DNA of 64,000 nucleotides from Egaibacter danicus (GTDB taxonomy: Bacteria; Pseudomonadota; Gammaproteobacteria; Burkholderiales; Burkholderiaceae_C), in contig JADJII010000004.1 of the NCBI GenBank assembly GCA_016707075.1, positions 362,820 to 426,819 on the forward strand, written 5' to 3'. The translations under genes and the position numbers were made by a program. Shown one piece after another: positions 47,358 to 56,075 of this stretch (position 1 is the stretch's first letter; every line of letters begins with the position of its first letter). Below the pieces are notes generated by a model. That model was not told the origin of the DNA and did no database searches. It was given only the letters and a program-made list of their open reading frames with translations.

Positions 47358-47463
47358 TGTATACATATACGGAGTTACCGAGGCCTTAATTACCGAAATA
47401 TTGACAATAATTTCGATTTTTCAGCAATTATTTGATTTTATTGTATTCAGTATGTATACTGAA
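47358..47463. promoter_or_regulatory. Two GTATAC-cored palindromes between purU and the demethylase
   Basis: TGTATACA at 47358-47365 is a perfect 8-base palindrome. TTCAGTATGTATACTGAA at 47446-47463 has perfect 8-base arms around GT. Both share a GTATAC core and lie in the divergent region 47287-47559. They are good candidates for operators of the GntR regulator at 49999; no direct proof is available here. Confidence 0.5.
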
Positions 47464-47559
47464 ATCGGGTTCTAGTGATAGGGTTGATTTCATGCCCTGT
47501 CGTGTACTCAAGAGAGTGCTTCAACCATATTTACTCAACTATTTAAAAGGCGACACATC

Positions 47560-48966
47560 ATGACCCAACGCAGTTTGGAAGACGTTTTGACAGGTGCAGG
47601 CAACGCGGTGCACATGTTGCGGCAATCGCAAATTGGTGCCTATGTTTACCCGGTGGTGCCCTCCGAGTTCACCAATTGGCGCGATGAGCAGTGCGCCTGG
47701 CAAAAACGGCGGTGTTATTTGATCAATCCCACCACATGGCGGAAATCACTGTGACCGGCCCGGATGCGCTCAAGCTGATGTCTACCTTGACTATCAACAG
47801 CTTCAATGGCTTCACCGTCAACAAAGCCAAACAGATGGTGCCAATCAGCCACGACGGCTATGTGATTGGCGACGGCATCCTTGTTCTACCTGGCTGAAAA
47901 CGAATTGGTCTTCGTTGGCCGCGCTCCTACGGTCAACTGGATTCGAGTTCAACTGCAAAACCGCCGGTTTCAACGTACAGTACATCCGCGATGATCGTTC
48001 GTCTTCAGCCCTTACGGCAAGGCGGTGAGTCGCCGCCACTACCGTTACCAAATCCAGGGTCCCAACGCCAAGCAGATCATCGACAAGCTCAACGGCGGGC
48101 CCATGGCCGATGTGAAGTTCTTCAACATGGACTACATCAACATGCTGGGCCGCAAAGTGCGTTGCTTGCGCCACGGCATGGCCGGCGCACCTGGCCTGGA
48201 GATCTGGGGTCCTTACGCTGAAGCGGAAGAAATCCGTGAACACATCATGGCGGTGGGCCGTGAGTTTGGCTTGGTGCGGGTGGGTTCGCGTGCTTATTCA
48301 AGCAATACGTTTGAATCCGGCTGGATCCCGTCACCCCTGCCAGGTGTCTACAGCGGCGACAAGATGAAGGCCTATCGCGAATGGCTGCCCGCACAGGGCT
48401 ACGAAGCCACGGGTTCCATTGCCGGCAGCTTTGTGTCAGACAACATTGAGGACTACTACACCACGCCTTACGACTTGGGCTATGGCCCCTTCGTCAAGTT
48501 CGACCACGACTTCATCGGCCGCGCTGCACTGGAAGAAATGGTCAGGAATGGCCGCGCACAATCCCGTCGCAAAGTCACTTTCGAGTGGAACGGCGAAGAC
48601 CTGGGCAGGATATTGGCGTCGCCGGTCACTGGCGACAAGACCTGCAAGTTTTTCGACATGCCCAATGCCAACTACGGCAGCTCGTCATTCGACAAAGTGA
48701 TGAAAGGCGGCAAGGTCGTAGGGCACTCCATGTTCACGGGCTACAGCCACAACGAGCGTTGCGGCCTGTCGCTGGGGTGGGTGGATGCCGACGTGAAGGA
48801 AAACGACGTGCTGACCCTGACCTGGGGCGAAGAAGGCGGTGGCACCAGCAAGCCGCCGGTTGAGCGCCACGAGCAGACCGAAGTGCGCGTGCGCGTGGCT
48901 GCCGTGCCCTATGCCAAGGCGGCCCGCGAGGCCTACGCAGACGGCTGGCGCACTCGCAAGGCGTAA
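47560..48966 (+). CDS. THF-dependent aromatic O-demethylase, LigM/DesA type (aminomethyltransferase family), frameshifts in the first third
   Basis: A GcvT-family methyltransferase of about 470 residues, the length of LigM and DesA, which move the methyl of vanillate or syringate to tetrahydrofolate. Parts: MTQRSLEDVLTGAGNAVHML, YPVVPSEFTNWRDEQCAWQK, TAVLFDQSHHMAEITVTGPD, NKAKQMVPISHDGYVIGDGI, RRHYRYQIQGPNAKQIIDKL, GLEIWGPYAEAEEI, EDYYTTPYDLGYGPFVKFDH and the folate domain around SLGWVDADVKENDVLTLTWG. Frames break near 47703 (missing A), 47886 (extra T), 47941 and 48000; after that it is clean. A DmdA-like demethylase (about 365 residues) is a less likely alternative because of length. MetF follows 6 bases after. 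Confidence 0.85.
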
Positions 48967-48972
48967 GCCGGC

Positions 48973-49905
48973 ATGGCATTCATGCAAGTGGCTGCCAGCG
49001 CCCCAATTGGTGCTGCGCTCGCGCTGACGCGCGAGATCCAACGGCTGGCCGAGAAGGCCTCCGTTGAGATCAATGTTGCCGACAGCAAACACCTGCAAGC
49101 CAGTCGCCAGTGGCTGCGACCCGGCACCCGTGTGTTTGTGTCCCACCTGCCCAACCAGACTTGGGAGCAGACCCGCCAGACCAGCTTAGCGGCCTGTGCA
49201 GCCGGTTTCGAGCCTGTGCCGCACATTCCGGCGCGGCTTGTGCCCTCACAGGCGCATCTGGAACGAATATTGGGTGAGTTGGCTGGCGTTGGCGTGCAGG
49301 AGGTTCTGCTCATCGCTGGCGACTATCCAGATGCGACTGGCCCCTACAGCGACGTGAGCGAAGTCCTGAAAACCGGCTTGCTCGGCAAGCACGGTTTTCG
49401 CCGCGTGTCGCTGGCCGGACACCCGGAAGGCCACAGCAAGGTGGCGCTTCCGGTGATTCGTCAGGCGGAGCGTGACAAAGTCAGTTTGGCCCAAAGCCTT
49501 GGACTGGAGACCTCACTGGTCACCCAATTCTTCTTTGAAGCACAGCCCTTCATTGATTGGGCTGTGTCGCTTCGCCAGCAAGGAGTTTCGGCTCGCATGG
49601 TCGGTGGGTTGGCCGGCCCAGCGAGCGTTGCGGCACTGTTCAGATTCGCGATGCGTTGTGGCGTGGGCCCGTCCATCCGCGCTTTGGGTGCCAAGCCCAC
49701 GTCCATGATGAAGCTGTTGGGTGACCATGGGCCGGAGCTGGTGATTCGTGATCTGGTGGAGGCGCAAGCCGACGACGGACTCGACTTCAACGGCGTTCAT
49801 TTTTTCTGTTTTGGCGGTTTTTTACGGGCCTGCCAATGGATCAATGCAGTTGCCGCCGGAAAATTTGCCTTGACTCAAAACGGTGGATTCATGGTCACTG
49901 AATAA
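48973..49905 (+). CDS. metF: Methylenetetrahydrofolate reductase family protein
   Basis: A 310-residue MetF-like flavoprotein. Motifs: ASVEINVADSKHL near the N terminus, VFVSHLPNQTWEQT, FEPVPHIPARLVPSQAHLER, VLLIAGDYPDATGPYSDV (flavin/folate-site loop), RVSLAGHPEGHS, ETSLVTQFFFEAQPF (QFFF motif) and the C-terminal VHFFCFGGFLRACQWINAV. It starts six bases after the demethylase stop and is clean. Pairing with a LigM-type gene suggests that it oxidises methyl-THF back to methylene-THF, keeping folate in circulation. Confidence 0.92.
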   Translation: MAFMQVAASAPIGAALALTREIQRLAEKASVEINVADSKHLQASRQWLRPGTRVFVSHLPNQTWEQTRQTSLAACAAGFEPVPHIPARLVPSQAHLERILGELAGVGVQEVLLIAGDYPDATGPYSDVSEVLKTGLLGKHGFRRVSLAGHPEGHSKVALPVIRQAERDKVSLAQSLGLETSLVTQFFFEAQPFIDWAVSLRQQGVSARMVGGLAGPASVAALFRFAMRCGVGPSIRALGAKPTSMMKLLGDHGPELVIRDLVEAQADDGLDFNGVHFFCFGGFLRACQWINAVAAGKFALTQNGGFMVTE

Positions 49906-49998
49906 GGTGGGTGACCTGATATCAGTCCGCTGAGGAGATTTTTACAACCCCGACACGATGTCGGCTCGGAAGGAGAATGCCGTCTGAAAGGCTAGATC

Positions 49999-50786
49999 AT
50001 GACAGTTGCTACCAATTCAACAGTATCCCGCCCGGAGGAACCCGGCGTTGCCGCGCAAATCGGTTCGGAGAGCGTGCAGGTGCGTGCCCAGTTACAACTG
50101 CGGGAGATGATTCTTGCTGGCGAATTGCCGGGCGGCTCCCGCATTGCCGAACTCAGCATTGTCGAGAAACTGGGTTTTTCGCGCACCCCATTCGTGCTGC
50201 GCTGATGCGCCTGGAACAGGAAGGCCTGATCGAAAGTCTGCCCAATGGTGGCTATGCGGTGCGTACCTTCTCGGAGCGTGATGTTTCAGAAGCCATTGAA
50301 TTGCGTGGCACGATTGAGGGCCTGGCCGCGCGGCTGGCCGCAGAGCGCGGCGTTGCCCCGGTGGTGATGAACGAGGCGCGGGAATGCCTGAAATTGATTG
50401 ACGAGGTGCTCGGGCGTCAGTCGTTCGGTGACGAGGAGTTTTCGGCGTATGTCCGGCTTAACGGTCAGTTTCATGTGTTGCTGGGGGAGCTGTCCGGCAG
50501 TCCTTTCCTGCTTCGCGAGCTGGAACGCGTTGCCAGCTTGCCTTTTGCGTCACCGTCGGCCTTTGTCGTTGTTCAGGCCAATTCCCCACAGGCGCGCGAC
50601 ATGCTCATTGTTGCGCAGGACCAGCACGGGCAGGTGCTTGAAGCGATTGAGAGGCGCGAGGGCGCCCGCGCCGAGGCCATCATGCGCGAGCACTCCCGAA
50701 TTGCCCAGCGCAATTTGCGCGAAGCCGTCAAGGGTCAGCAAGTTACACAGATGCCTGGCGTGCGCCTGATCCGAAAGCGAAGTTGA
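49999..50786 (+). CDS. GntR-family (FCD) transcriptional regulator, one-base frameshift
   Basis: A regulator of about 260 residues. The N-terminal winged helix shows VQVRAQLQLREMILAGELPG, SRIAELSIVEKLGFSRTP and, after restoring one A at about 50190 (CCA ATT CGT), IRAALMRLEQEGLIESLPNG. The FCD ligand domain follows with AIELRGTIEGLAARLAAERG, GQFHVLLGELSGSPFLLREL and AQDQHGQVLEAIERREGARA. Its position after the demethylase and metF and before the Liv transporter makes a vanillate-responsive, VanR-like role plausible. Confidence 0.88.
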
Positions 50787-50816
50787 TTTCAAGAATTTCC
50801 GGCTATGAAGTCTGTG

Positions 50817-50835
50817 TTATAGCAACCTGCTATAA
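50817..50835. promoter_or_regulatory. Perfect inverted repeat upstream of the Liv operon
   Basis: TTATAGCA (50817-50824) and TGCTATAA (50828-50835) around ACC. It lies 76 bases before the first binding-protein gene and just after the GntR stop, a natural operator or promoter position. Confidence 0.45.
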
Positions 50836-50910
50836 AAGACTGTTGGAATATAGGTTGTCGAATGCATTTGTTTGTAGCGACATTGTTCAAATTTACTGAG
50901 GAGACTTCCC

Positions 50911-52085
50911 ATGAAGAAAAGAACGTTTATCAAGACCGCAGCCATGGCTGCGGTGGCCCTCTCGGGCAACTATGCGTTGGCGCAGGCCAAGCCGTTCAAG
51001 GTCGGCCTGCTGCTACCTATGACCGGTCCCTTCGCTTCGACCGGGCGGCAGATCGAGAACGGTGTGCGCCTGTATATGGCTCAGTTTGGGGACAAGGTTG
51101 CCGGACGTACGGTGGAACTGGTTATCAAGGATGACACCGGTGTGCCGGACATCACCAAGCGCCTGGCACAGGAACTGGTGGTCAACGACAAGGTGGATGT
51201 GCTGGCCGGGTTTGGCCTGACCCCACTGGCCCTGGCGACCGCCCCGATTGCAACCCAGTCCAAAACGCCGATGGTGGTGATGGCCGCAGCCACCTCGATC
51301 ATCACAGAGTCCTCACCCTACATCGTTCGCACCAGCATGACGCTGCCGCAGGTGACTTTGGGTGTGGCGGAATGGGCCCCTAAGAACAATATTCGCAAAG
51401 TTGTCACGCTGGTCACTGATTACGGGCCTGGCTACGACGCCGAGAAAACTTTCCGCGACCGATTCCTTCTGAATGGTGGCCAGATTCTGGCCGAGTTGCG
51501 CGTACCGTTGCGCAACCCGGATTACGCACCCTTCCTGCAAAAGTACGTGATCTCAAGCCGGATGCGCTGTTCGTTTTTGTGCCGGCGGGTGCGGGTTCGG
51601 TATTGCTTAAACAGTTTGCTGAACGAGGACTGGACAAGGCGGGCATCAAACTGATTGGTGAGGGAAGCGTTGCCGATGACGAGATTCTCAACGACATGGG
51701 TGATGTCGCCCTGGGCCTGGTGACATCGCACCCCTACTCAGCTTCACATGATTCACCTGCGAACCGCAAGTTCGTACCGGCGTTCATGAAGCAGAGCAAC
51801 GGCATTCGACCGAACTTCTTTGGTGTGTCCGCATACGACGGCATGCGGGTGATTTATGAGGCGATCAAGGTCACCAAAGGGCAGGGCGACGGTCAGGCGC
51901 TGGTGAATGCCATGAAGGGCCAGATTTTCGAAAGCCCCCGTGGTCCCATCTATATCGATGGCCAGACGCGGGATATCGTTCAAAACGTCTATATCCGCCG
52001 TGTTGAACGCGTGAATGGTCAGCTATACAACGTTGAATTTGACGTGCTGAAGGACGTCAAGGACCCGGCCAAGACTTCGAAGTAA
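50911..52085 (+). CDS. Branched-chain-type ABC transporter substrate-binding protein, one-base frameshift
   Basis: A 390-residue periplasmic receptor of the Leu/Ile/Val (PBP type I) class. Signal peptide MKKRTFIKTAAMAAVALSGN with cleavage after ALAQA; then FKVGLLLPMTGPFASTGRQI, KDDTGVPDITKRLAQELVVN, PLALATAPIATQSKTPMVVM and SPYIVRTSMTLPQVTLGVAE. A missing A near 51541 (compare AAAAAGTGCGGG in the paralogue) breaks the frame; the rest, GAGSVLLKQFAERGLDKAGI and on, is in the next frame to 52085. It is closely similar to the next gene along its length. The Liv class often imports aromatic acids in these bacteria. Confidence 0.9.
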
Positions 52086-52235
52086 GCTCTTCGCGCACCA
52101 TCCGGTGGTGAATTCCAGTTATGCATTTTTGCTATACCTGCATGAGACGGTTTGCGCTTGCGCGCAGTCGCGATTGGACCGATAGTACAAAATGGTGATG
52201 AGATTTTTAATCTTGGAAAATTGACTGGAGAAACC

Positions 52236-53408
52236 ATGAACAAACGGATGTTTTTGACTGCTGCGGTTCTGGCTGTTGCCACGCTCACTGCTTTGCCTGC
52301 CATGGCGCAGGGGAATACGTTCAAGATTGGCCTGATCCTGCCCATGACGGGTCAGCAGGCGAGTACGGGCCGCCAGATTGAAGCGGCCGCACGCCTGTAC
52401 ATGGCGCAAAATGGTGATACCGTCGCCGGCAAGAAAATCGAGTTGATCGTCAAGGACGACACCAGCGTGCCTGACGTCACCAAGCGTATGGCGCAAGAAC
52501 TGGTGGTCAATGACAAGGTGAACGTGCTGGCGGGTTTCGGCATCACGCCATCCGCGTTGGCTACGGCGCCTATCGCCACACAATCCAAAACCCCGCAAGT
52601 GGTGATGGCGGCGGCCACTTCCAGCATAACCGAGGCGTCGCCTTACATCGTGCGCACCAGCTTCACCTTGCCACAGGCCTCTGTTGCGCTGGCTGACTGG
52701 GCTCCCAGGAACGGCATCAAGAAAGTGGTCACGCTGGTCAGCGACTACGGCCCCGGCATTGACGCCGAGAAGTACTTCAAGGAACGCCTGATTTTCAATG
52801 ACGGGCAGGTGACCGAGGCCTTGCGGGTTCCCCTGCGCAACCCGGATTTCGCCCCGTTCCTGCAAAAAGTGCGGGATCTGAAGCCTGACGCACTGTTTGT
52901 ATTCGTTCCCTCCGGCGCCGGCGCTGCGGTGATGAAACAGTTCCTTGAGCGCGGCATGGACAAGGCGGGCATCAAGCTTATCGGTACCGGCGACGTGACG
53001 GATGACGACCAGCTCAATGACATGGGCGACGGTGCATTGGGCGTGGTCACTTCACACCACTATTCCACCGCACATCCTTCCCCTGCGAACAAGAAGTTCG
53101 TCGAAGCTTTCCAGAAGGCCAATAAGGGCATGCGTCCCAATTTCATGGCAGTGGGTGGTTATGACGGCATGCGCGTGATTTATGAAGCGCTCAGGGCGAC
53201 CAAGGGGCAGGGTGGCGGTGATGCCCTTCTGGCAGCCATGAAAGGCCAGATTTTCGAAAGCCCGCGTGGCCCGATGTTCATTGATGCGCAAACCCGCGAT
53301 GTGGTCCAGAACATCTACCTGCGCAAGGTAGAGAAGAAGGATGGCCAGCTTTACAACGTGGAATTTGACGTCATCAAGGACGTCAAGGATCCCGGCAAAG
53401 CCAAGTAA
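52236..53408 (+). CDS. Branched-chain-type ABC transporter substrate-binding protein (paralogue)
   Basis: A 390-residue receptor; the ATG at 52236 follows CTGGAG and gives MNKRMFLTAAVLAVATLTAL with cleavage near AMAQG. Main parts: FKIGLILPMTGQQASTGRQI, KDDTSVPDVTKRMAQELVVN, TPSALATAPIATQSKTPQVV, DYGPGIDAEKYFKERLIFND and MFIDAQTRDVVQNIYLRKVE. Very similar to the preceding gene throughout, so the pair is a tandem duplication. The two probably offer different ligand preference to one permease. Confidence 0.93.
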   Translation: MNKRMFLTAAVLAVATLTALPAMAQGNTFKIGLILPMTGQQASTGRQIEAAARLYMAQNGDTVAGKKIELIVKDDTSVPDVTKRMAQELVVNDKVNVLAGFGITPSALATAPIATQSKTPQVVMAAATSSITEASPYIVRTSFTLPQASVALADWAPRNGIKKVVTLVSDYGPGIDAEKYFKERLIFNDGQVTEALRVPLRNPDFAPFLQKVRDLKPDALFVFVPSGAGAAVMKQFLERGMDKAGIKLIGTGDVTDDDQLNDMGDGALGVVTSHHYSTAHPSPANKKFVEAFQKANKGMRPNFMAVGGYDGMRVIYEALRATKGQGGGDALLAAMKGQIFESPRGPMFIDAQTRDVVQNIYLRKVEKKDGQLYNVEFDVIKDVKDPGKAK

Positions 53409-53416
53409 TTCAATAC

Positions 53417-53434
53417 ACCTCGCTGCAAAGCGAG
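53417..53434 (+). other. Small hairpin before livH
   Basis: CCTCGC and GCGAGG pair around TGCAAA in the 38-base gap between the second binding protein and livH. No T-run follows, so it may act as an mRNA processing or stability element that sets binding-protein excess. Confidence 0.35.
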
Positions 53435-53446
53435 GGCGCCTCAACC

Positions 53447-54322
53447 ATGTTGACCATCCTCTTTGACGGCATAGCCTATGGCATGCTGTTGTTTATTCTG
53501 GCCGTTGGTCTGGCCGTGACCATGGGGCTGATGAACTTCATCAACCTCGCGCACGGGGCCTTCGCCATGGTGGGCGGCTACATCACGGTGTTGCTGATGC
53601 AGCGTGTCGGCGTACCGTTTCTGGTGTGCCTGCCACTGGCGTTCCTTGGAGCAGCCCTGCTCGGCGGTGTGCTGGAGCGTGCGTTGTACCGACCGCTCTA
53701 TCACAAGCCGCATCTGGACCAGGTGCTGTTCTCTATCGGCCTGACTTTCATGGCAGTGGCCAGTGCGGACTACTTCATCGGCTCCACCCAGCAAATTGTC
53801 CAGCTGCCCGAGTGGCTCAAGGGTCGAACCGAACTGGGTGAAGGCGCATGGATGCTGGGCATGGGCCACTACCGCCTGTTCATCATCGCCGTGTGTGCCG
53901 CGCTCACCGTTGGCCTGCAATACATACTGGCCAAAACCCGGTTTGGCAGCCGTTTGCGCGCCTCGGTCGACGACCAGCGCGTGGCAGCGGGCCTGGGCAT
54001 CAACGTCAATGTGGTCTTCCTGTCCACCTTTGCCGTGGGCTCCGGTCTGGCGGGCCTGGGTGGGGCGCTTGGTGCCGAAGTGCTGGGGCTTGACCCCACG
54101 TTTCCCCTCAAGTTCATGATCTACTTTTTGATTGTCGTGGCGGTGGGTGGCACCTCCAGCATCACCGGGCCCTTGCTGGCGGCATTGCTGCTGGGTATTG
54201 CTGACGTGGCGGGCAAATACTACATCCCCAAGCTGGGCGCGTTCATTGTGTATTGCCTGATGATCGCCATTTTGATCTGGCGTCCGCAAGGCCTGTTTGT
54301 TCGTCAGGGCGGCAAGTCATGA
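53447..54322 (+). CDS. livH: ABC transporter permease, LivH type
   Basis: A 291-residue inner-membrane permease: MLTILFDGIAYGMLLFILAV, GLMNFINLAHGAFAMVGGYI, YRPLYHKPHLDQVLFSIGLT, RASVDDQRVAAGLGINVNVV (the EAA-like loop contacting the ATPase) and FAVGSGLAGLGGALGAEVLG. Its stop overlaps the livM start (ATGA). With LivM it forms the channel. Confidence 0.93.
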   Translation: MLTILFDGIAYGMLLFILAVGLAVTMGLMNFINLAHGAFAMVGGYITVLLMQRVGVPFLVCLPLAFLGAALLGGVLERALYRPLYHKPHLDQVLFSIGLTFMAVASADYFIGSTQQIVQLPEWLKGRTELGEGAWMLGMGHYRLFIIAVCAALTVGLQYILAKTRFGSRLRASVDDQRVAAGLGINVNVVFLSTFAVGSGLAGLGGALGAEVLGLDPTFPLKFMIYFLIVVAVGGTSSITGPLLAALLLGIADVAGKYYIPKLGAFIVYCLMIAILIWRPQGLFVRQGGKS

Positions 54323-55287
54323 AAGACAGTCTGAATCCGCTGCTCGTCAACCGGCGCTGGAAACCATGGGAAGCAGTGTTGTGGTTGATTGCATTGGTGT
54401 CGCCATTGCTGCTGCCCAGTCATGCCCTGATCATCAATGAAATTGCTATCGTGGCGCTGTTTGCGGTGTCGCTGGACCTCATTCTGGGGTATACCGGTAT
54501 TGTCTCGCTGGGACATGCTGCCTTTTTCGGCATGGGCGCCTACACGGCTGCGCTGTTTTCCAAGCTGGTCATGCCAGACCCAACAGTAGGCCTCCTGGTT
54601 GCCGTGGTGGTTGCCACCCTGCTGGGCGCAATCTGCAGCATGACCATCATCCGTGGCAGTGATCTCACCCGATTGATGGTGACGCTGGGCGTCGGTCTGA
54701 TCCTGATGGAACTGGCGAACAAGCTGGACTGGCTTACCGGTGGGGCTGATGGCCTGCAGGGGGTGGTGATGGGGCCGGTGCTGGGCCGGTTCGAGTTTGA
54801 CTTGTATGGACGTACCGCGGCCTGGTACTCGATCACGGTATTGCTGATCCTGTTTGTGCTGGCCAGGCGTATCGTGCACTCCCCCTTTGGTGCCACGCTC
54901 AAGGCCATCCGGGACAACCGGTTGCGTGCCATGGCCATTGGTATCCCGGTTACATCGCGTCTGGCGGTGATCTATACCGTGGCAGCCGGCATGGCAGGTG
55001 CAGCGGGCGCCCTGCTGGCACAAACCACCGGGTTTGCCTCGCTGGATCTGTTTGAGTTTCACCGCTCCGCGGATGTGATGCTGATTCTGGTGGTGGGCGG
55101 CACGGGCTGGCTCTATGGCGGCGTGGCCGGTGCCATTGTGTTCAAGCTGATGCAGGATGTGATTTCCGCCATCACACCGCAATACTGGACGTTCTGGATC
55201 GGCCTGTTCCTGGTGGTATTGGTAATGGTGGGTCGTGAGCGGCTGCTCAAACCCTGGACCTGGTTCGCGCGTGGGGGCAAAGCATGA
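54319..55287 (+). CDS. livM: ABC transporter permease, LivM type
   Basis: A 322-residue permease. The ATG at 54319 overlaps the livH stop; a longer frame from 54253 lies inside livH. Marks: LIINEIAIVALFAVSLDLIL with GYTGIVSLGHAAFFGMGAYT, FGATLKAIRDNRLRAMAIGI (EAA-like loop) and AGAAGALLAQTTGFASLDLF. It ends with ATGA overlap to livG. Confidence 0.93.
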   Translation: MKDSLNPLLVNRRWKPWEAVLWLIALVSPLLLPSHALIINEIAIVALFAVSLDLILGYTGIVSLGHAAFFGMGAYTAALFSKLVMPDPTVGLLVAVVVATLLGAICSMTIIRGSDLTRLMVTLGVGLILMELANKLDWLTGGADGLQGVVMGPVLGRFEFDLYGRTAAWYSITVLLILFVLARRIVHSPFGATLKAIRDNRLRAMAIGIPVTSRLAVIYTVAAGMAGAAGALLAQTTGFASLDLFEFHRSADVMLILVVGGTGWLYGGVAGAIVFKLMQDVISAITPQYWTFWIGLFLVVLVMVGRERLLKPWTWFARGGKA

Positions 55288-56075
55288 ACCAGCAAAGTAC
55301 CGAAGGTATCGTGCTGAGTGCGCAGGGCCTGATCAAGCGTTTTGGCGGCATCACGGCCACCAACAATGTGACGCTGGATCTGCGTCGTGGTGCACGACAT
55401 GCGCTGATTGGCCCCAACGGCGCGGGCAAGACCACATTGATCAACCTGCTCACCGGCGTGCTTGATCCCACCGAGGGCCGCATCACGCTGGAGGGGGCGG
55501 ACATCACGCAACTGGCACCGCATGAACGTGTCCGCCGGGGCATGGTACGCACCTTTCAAATCAACCAGCTGTTCGACACGCTCACGCCACTGGAAACACT
55601 GGCGCTGACCGTGTCCCAGCACCAGGGCATGGGTGGCAAGTGGTGGCAGGCGCTGGGCTCAAATGGGGCTGTTATCCAGCGATGCGAACAATTGCTGGAG
55701 CAGTTTCATCTCACGACTGTCATGGATCAGAAGACCAATGTGCTGGCCTATGGCAAGCGCCGTCTGCTCGAGATTGCCACTGCACTGGCCTGCGAGCCGC
55801 GGGTGCTGTTGCTGGACGAACCCGTAGCCGGTGTGCCCGCCGGCGAGCGCGAAGAACTGCTGCAGACCGTGGCCGCACTGCCTGCCGATGTATCGGTGTT
55901 GTTGATTGAACATGACATGGACCTTGTCTTCAGCTTTGCCAATCGCATGACGGTGCTGGTCAACGGTACGGTGCTGACCGAAGGTGATCCCGACACGATT
56001 GCCAATGACTCACGGGTCAAGGCGGTGTACCTGGGGCATGGTGATGAAATCGCCATGGAGGGCGCTCATGGCTGA
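55284..56075 (+). CDS. livG: ABC transporter ATP-binding protein, LivG type
   Basis: A 263-residue ATPase. Walker A is GPNGAGKTTLINLLTG, the RTFQINQLF segment is LivG-like, and Walker B is RVLLLDEPVAGVPAGE. The signature region reads LAYGKRRLLEIATALA, in place of the usual LSYGQQR. The H-loop is LLIEHDMDLVF. The start overlaps the livM stop and its end overlaps livF by 8 bases. Confidence 0.94.
   Translation: MNQQSTEGIVLSAQGLIKRFGGITATNNVTLDLRRGARHALIGPNGAGKTTLINLLTGVLDPTEGRITLEGADITQLAPHERVRRGMVRTFQINQLFDTLTPLETLALTVSQHQGMGGKWWQALGSNGAVIQRCEQLLEQFHLTTVMDQKTNVLAYGKRRLLEIATALACEPRVLLLDEPVAGVPAGEREELLQTVAALPADVSVLLIEHDMDLVFSFANRMTVLVNGTVLTEGDPDTIANDSRVKAVYLGHGDEIAMEGAHG

Noticed and set aside
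47560..48966. DMSP demethylase DmdA, suggested by the DmdC-like dehydrogenase at 7370
   Set aside because: The length of about 470 residues fits LigM/DesA, not DmdA, and the dehydrogenase is 40 kb away with no other dmd gene.
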